DNA of 64,000 nucleotides from Serpentinicella alkaliphila. GTDB taxonomy: Bacteria > Bacillota > Clostridia > Peptostreptococcales > Natronincolaceae. Of the stretch, positions 61,530-64,000 are shown one piece after another (position 1 is the first letter of the stretch; each line of letters starts with the position of its first letter). A model generated the notes under the pieces. The model did no database searches. It had not been told where the DNA came from and saw only the letters and a list, made by a program, of their open reading frames with translations. Made by a program: the position numbers and the translations under genes. Where the stretch lies: assembly GCF_018141405.1 (NCBI RefSeq), contig NZ_CP058648.1, positions 1,255,001 through 1,319,000 of the forward strand, in the 5' to 3' direction.

Positions 61530-63302
61530 ATGAAGCAAGAAATTATTAATGTTAATAATCTTGAAGATATAAAACATTTTCTGAGTCAAAAGAACATTTA
61601 TATGGAAGCACAGAAGTCAAAATCAACTCTTGTACAAGTATACTCATCTAACAATGATATAACATGGTATACATCAGTTGTAGAGTGTATTCTTGGTATA
61701 ATCCCGAATGTCTATATAGTTGGAGCGTCAACTGTAGGAGAAATTATTAAAGGAAAAACGAGTAGGGGAGAAACCGTCATTGCATTATCTTTTTTTGAAT
61801 TGACAGAAATAAAAGTCATTGCTGAAGATTGTTCAAAAAAAGACGAGGCTGATTGTGGTTTTGATCTAGGAAAACAGTTAGAAAGTATAAAGAATAGGAT
61901 TGCTGGAATTCAATTGCTTACGACTCCCCTTAGCATAAACACAGAAAAGCTGTTAAAAGGATTGCGAAGTTATACTAAAAAAACAAGTGTATTTGGTGGA
62001 GGGGCCGGTGACTATTATGCAACGTCTAACACTATCGTTATTGCAGGAAGAGACAAATTGAAAAAGGGAATAGTTGCTGTTGCGTATATAGGTGAAGACT
62101 TGCTGATTGAAACTTGCATGTACTTAGGATGAAAACCGTTTAGCCCTGAAATGATGATCACTGAATCTAAGGATATGCTTGTAAAAAAGGTGAATGGTAG
62201 GCCGGCCTTTGAAATTTACAACAAGTACCTCAATATTAAAAGCGATGATCAATTTTTCTTAAATGTACTAGGGTATTCTTTTCTTGTAAATAGACAAGGA
62301 GAGTATCAATCTAGAGTTCCTATCAGTGTGAATAATGAAGGTGCTATCCAGTTTATTGCAGATATTAGAGAAGGGGAGACTTTCCGTATTGGATATGCTG
62401 ACCCAGTAACTATGATTCACAATGCCCATGATGTACACCAAAAGATGAGATGTTTTCAACCTCAAGCAATCTGTTTGTTTTCTTGCGGATCACGACATAC
62501 GCTTCTTAATGATGACATTGATCTTGAGACAGAACCTTTTCAAAAGATAGCTCCAACTTTTGGATTTTATACATACGGAGAGTATAGTGGAACAATGATG
62601 AATTTAAAGTCACTGAATTCAACTTTGGTGATTGCTGGATTTAGAGAAGGTGGGAAGAGTCATAACGGATGTTATGACAAAAAGAGTAATACCATAGAGA
62701 AAAATGAGGAGGACGATTCTCTTATATTATATAGAGACTCTCGTGCAGTAGCTAGATTAATCCACTTTATTGAAGTCATCACGGAGGAATATGAAGAATT
62801 AAACCGTCAATTAAGGTTAATATCAATCACCGATAACTTAACTGGCTTATTCAATAGAGGAAAGTTGGATAAAGTTATTCAAAAAGAAATTGCGAGAGCA
62901 TTAGATAGAGATATATGTTTTTCTATTGTAATAGCTGATATTGACAATTTTAAAAGCATTAATGATGTTTACGGTCATTTAGCTGGTGATGCAGTGCTAG
63001 TTGAAATAGGAAGACTTTTTTTATCTGTTTTTGAACGTGAGAGTGATGTTATTGGAAGATGGGGTGGAGAAGAATATTTAGTTGTTCTTCCCGAAACAAG
63101 TATCCAAAAAGCATATCGTAAGACAGAAGAGTTACGGAATAAGATTGAAAAGCACATTTTTAATGGAAACTTACGAGTGACGTGTAGCTTTGGAATTTCA
63201 ACATATAAACGTGGTGATACAGTCAATGACTTAATATGGAGGGCTGACAAGGCACTATATGATGCTAAAGGTAGTGGAAAGAATAAAGTCATACAGGAGT
63301 AA
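61530..63302 (+). pseudogene. FIST-domain diguanylate cyclase (GGDEF), interrupted by in-frame TGA at codon 201
   Basis: The same frame is open from ATG 61530 to 63302 except for TGA at 62130-62132. The FIST N part (IVGASTVGEIIKGK, FGGGAGDYYATSNT) and the FIST C part (DQFFLNVLGYSFLVNRQGEY, TFGFYTYGEYSG) are paralogous to the gene at 52925. The paralogue has Trp (TGG) at codon 201, exactly where this gene has TGA (YLG*KPFSPEM against YLGWKAVSKEM). The C-terminal GGDEF domain is complete: DNLTGLFNRGKLD, DIDNFKSINDVYGH and GGEEY at about residues 512-516, so it should make cyclic di-GMP if translated. A restart at ATG 62151 would yield FIST C plus GGDEF. SD GGAGGTGG precedes 61530. Confidence 0.85.
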
Positions 63303-63408
63303 TTTAACTTAATGTGCTACTTGCTAAGATTTATGCTGAGGAATATTATGGTAAACAAGAAAGATATAATACTCCCTTAATCCTAAGTACTCTAATTAAA
63401 TGGATACA

Positions 63409-64000
63409 TTATCCGAATATTAGGTCTTTAATCTTTGCTATATCGCTGGTTTTGCCTAATACTCTATTAATAAAATGACAGAGATTATAGGCTAAGACCT
63501 TTGTTTTGATTCTTGTGTTCAATCTCCATAGGAATTTTGCCAATACTTTTTCGATATTGAGTTGCTCTGTTAGCTGCGAAGCAGTGGTTTCAATTCTCCT
63601 TCTGAGTTTGAAGATTATCTGCCTGAGTTCTTTAGGATACTGGTTCTTGCTATTTTTCTTTTGTAAAGGAAGCAGATCAATATTCTTTTCAACCTTAAGT
63701 TCTGGAGATAGATTACTACTTGTATAGCCCTTATCTCCAAGGACGGTAATAGAATCGTAGGATTCAAGGAGTTCCCATACAGGCCTTCTGTCATCAATAT
63801 CTGCTGGTGTAAGGACGAAATCAGTAACATAACCACCCAGGTTAACAAGCATGTGTAGCTTATATCCAAGGTACGTTTCCTTCTTTGAAGGACAATTACC
63901 ATAGGCTGCGCCATAACCCCTAAAGGTTTTATGAAAACGTGCTCTACCGAACTTACAGACAGGTATTTGAATACTATCGATAATCCTGTAAGAATTATCA
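63409..64000 (-). CDS. DDE transposase of an insertion sequence (IS982-like), 5' end beyond the window
   Basis: The minus-strand frame is open from the window edge to TAA at 63409-63411, about 197 codons. Visible motifs: KFGRARFHKTFRGYG, GYKLHMLVNLGGYVTDFVLT, DDRRPVWELLESYDSITVLG with DKGYTS (second catalytic Asp region), then FKLRRRIETTASQLTEQLNI with the catalytic Glu, and NTRIKTKVLAYNLCHFINRV. This C-terminal pattern is that of IS982/IS4-superfamily transposases. The ATG at 63852 is internal and not the true start. The terminal inverted repeat was not identified. Confidence 0.8.
   Translation of the reverse strand, partial: DNSYRIIDSIQIPVCKFGRARFHKTFRGYGAAYGNCPSKKETYLGYKLHMLVNLGGYVTDFVLTPADIDDRRPVWELLESYDSITVLGDKGYTSSNLSPELKVEKNIDLLPLQKKNSKNQYPKELRQIIFKLRRRIETTASQLTEQLNIEKVLAKFLWRLNTRIKTKVLAYNLCHFINRVLGKTSDIAKIKDLIFG

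Noticed and set aside
62130-62132. Selenocysteine codon in the FIST-GGDEF gene
   Set aside because: The paralogue has Trp, not Cys, at this place, and no convincing SECIS-like hairpin was seen immediately downstream.
63615-63914. Minus-strand 99-codon ORF in the transposase region
   Set aside because: It is a shadow in another frame of the transposase coding sequence, which is open to the window edge.

Overview
The window comes from a low-GC, Gram-positive, endospore-type member of the Clostridia. The evidence is the gene order yacL-like / ispD / ispF / proS / gltX / cysE / cysS / mrnC / thyX-like / rlmB / rae1 / sigH / tuf / rpmG / secE / nusG / rplKAJL / rpoBC, two T-box leaders, a sporulation-type sigma-H, zinc (C+) forms of L33, L36, S4 and S14, and a short archaeal-type ProRS. 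An Alkaliphilus- or Peptostreptococcaceae-like organism would fit, but the genus cannot be fixed from sequence alone.

Regions. (1) 1-12058: isoprenoid genes, aminoacyl-tRNA synthetases, cysteine synthesis and RNA-processing genes ending in sigH. proS and cysE-cysS each sit behind a T-box with a readable specifier (CCC for Pro, TGC for Cys). (2) 12118-29523: translation and transcription genes (tuf1, rpmG-secE-nusG, rplKA, L10 leader-rplJL, rpoBC, rplGB-rpsL-rpsG-fusA-tuf2), bracketed by two almost identical tuf genes. (3) 29878-45594: S10, spc and alpha ribosomal operons with secY, adk, map, infA and rpoA. (4) 45753-49988: ECF transporter energising module (ecfA1-ecfA2-ecfT), truA, rplM-rpsI. 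(5) 49989-52924: a decayed stretch with gene remnants, a truncated DUF89 gene, a 575-bp element with symmetrical hairpin ends and a frameshifted small membrane protein. (6) 52925-63302: an accessory island in which two paralogous FIST-domain sensor genes flank a giant S-layer-anchored surface protein. One FIST protein carries a winged-helix/BTAD (SARP-like) output and the other a GGDEF output. (7) 63409-end: an insertion-sequence transposase running off the window on the minus strand.

Regions 1-4 are ordinary core genome with good promoters, leaders and terminators. The candidate for something less described is region 6: a predicted small-ligand sensor (FIST) wired directly to a SARP-type transcription factor, next to a FIST diguanylate cyclase and a cell-surface adhesin-like protein. 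Two of these three genes are interrupted: the FIST-GGDEF gene by an in-frame TGA at exactly the codon where its paralogue has Trp (TGG), and the surface protein gene by a frameshift in its FN3 domain. The system may therefore be decaying, phase-variable or affected by assembly errors. Smaller oddities are a tandem two-domain ThyX-like protein with complementary active-site motifs, a hairpin lying between the Shine-Dalgarno sequence and the start codon of nusG, and an inverted repeat filling the S10-operon promoter spacer.
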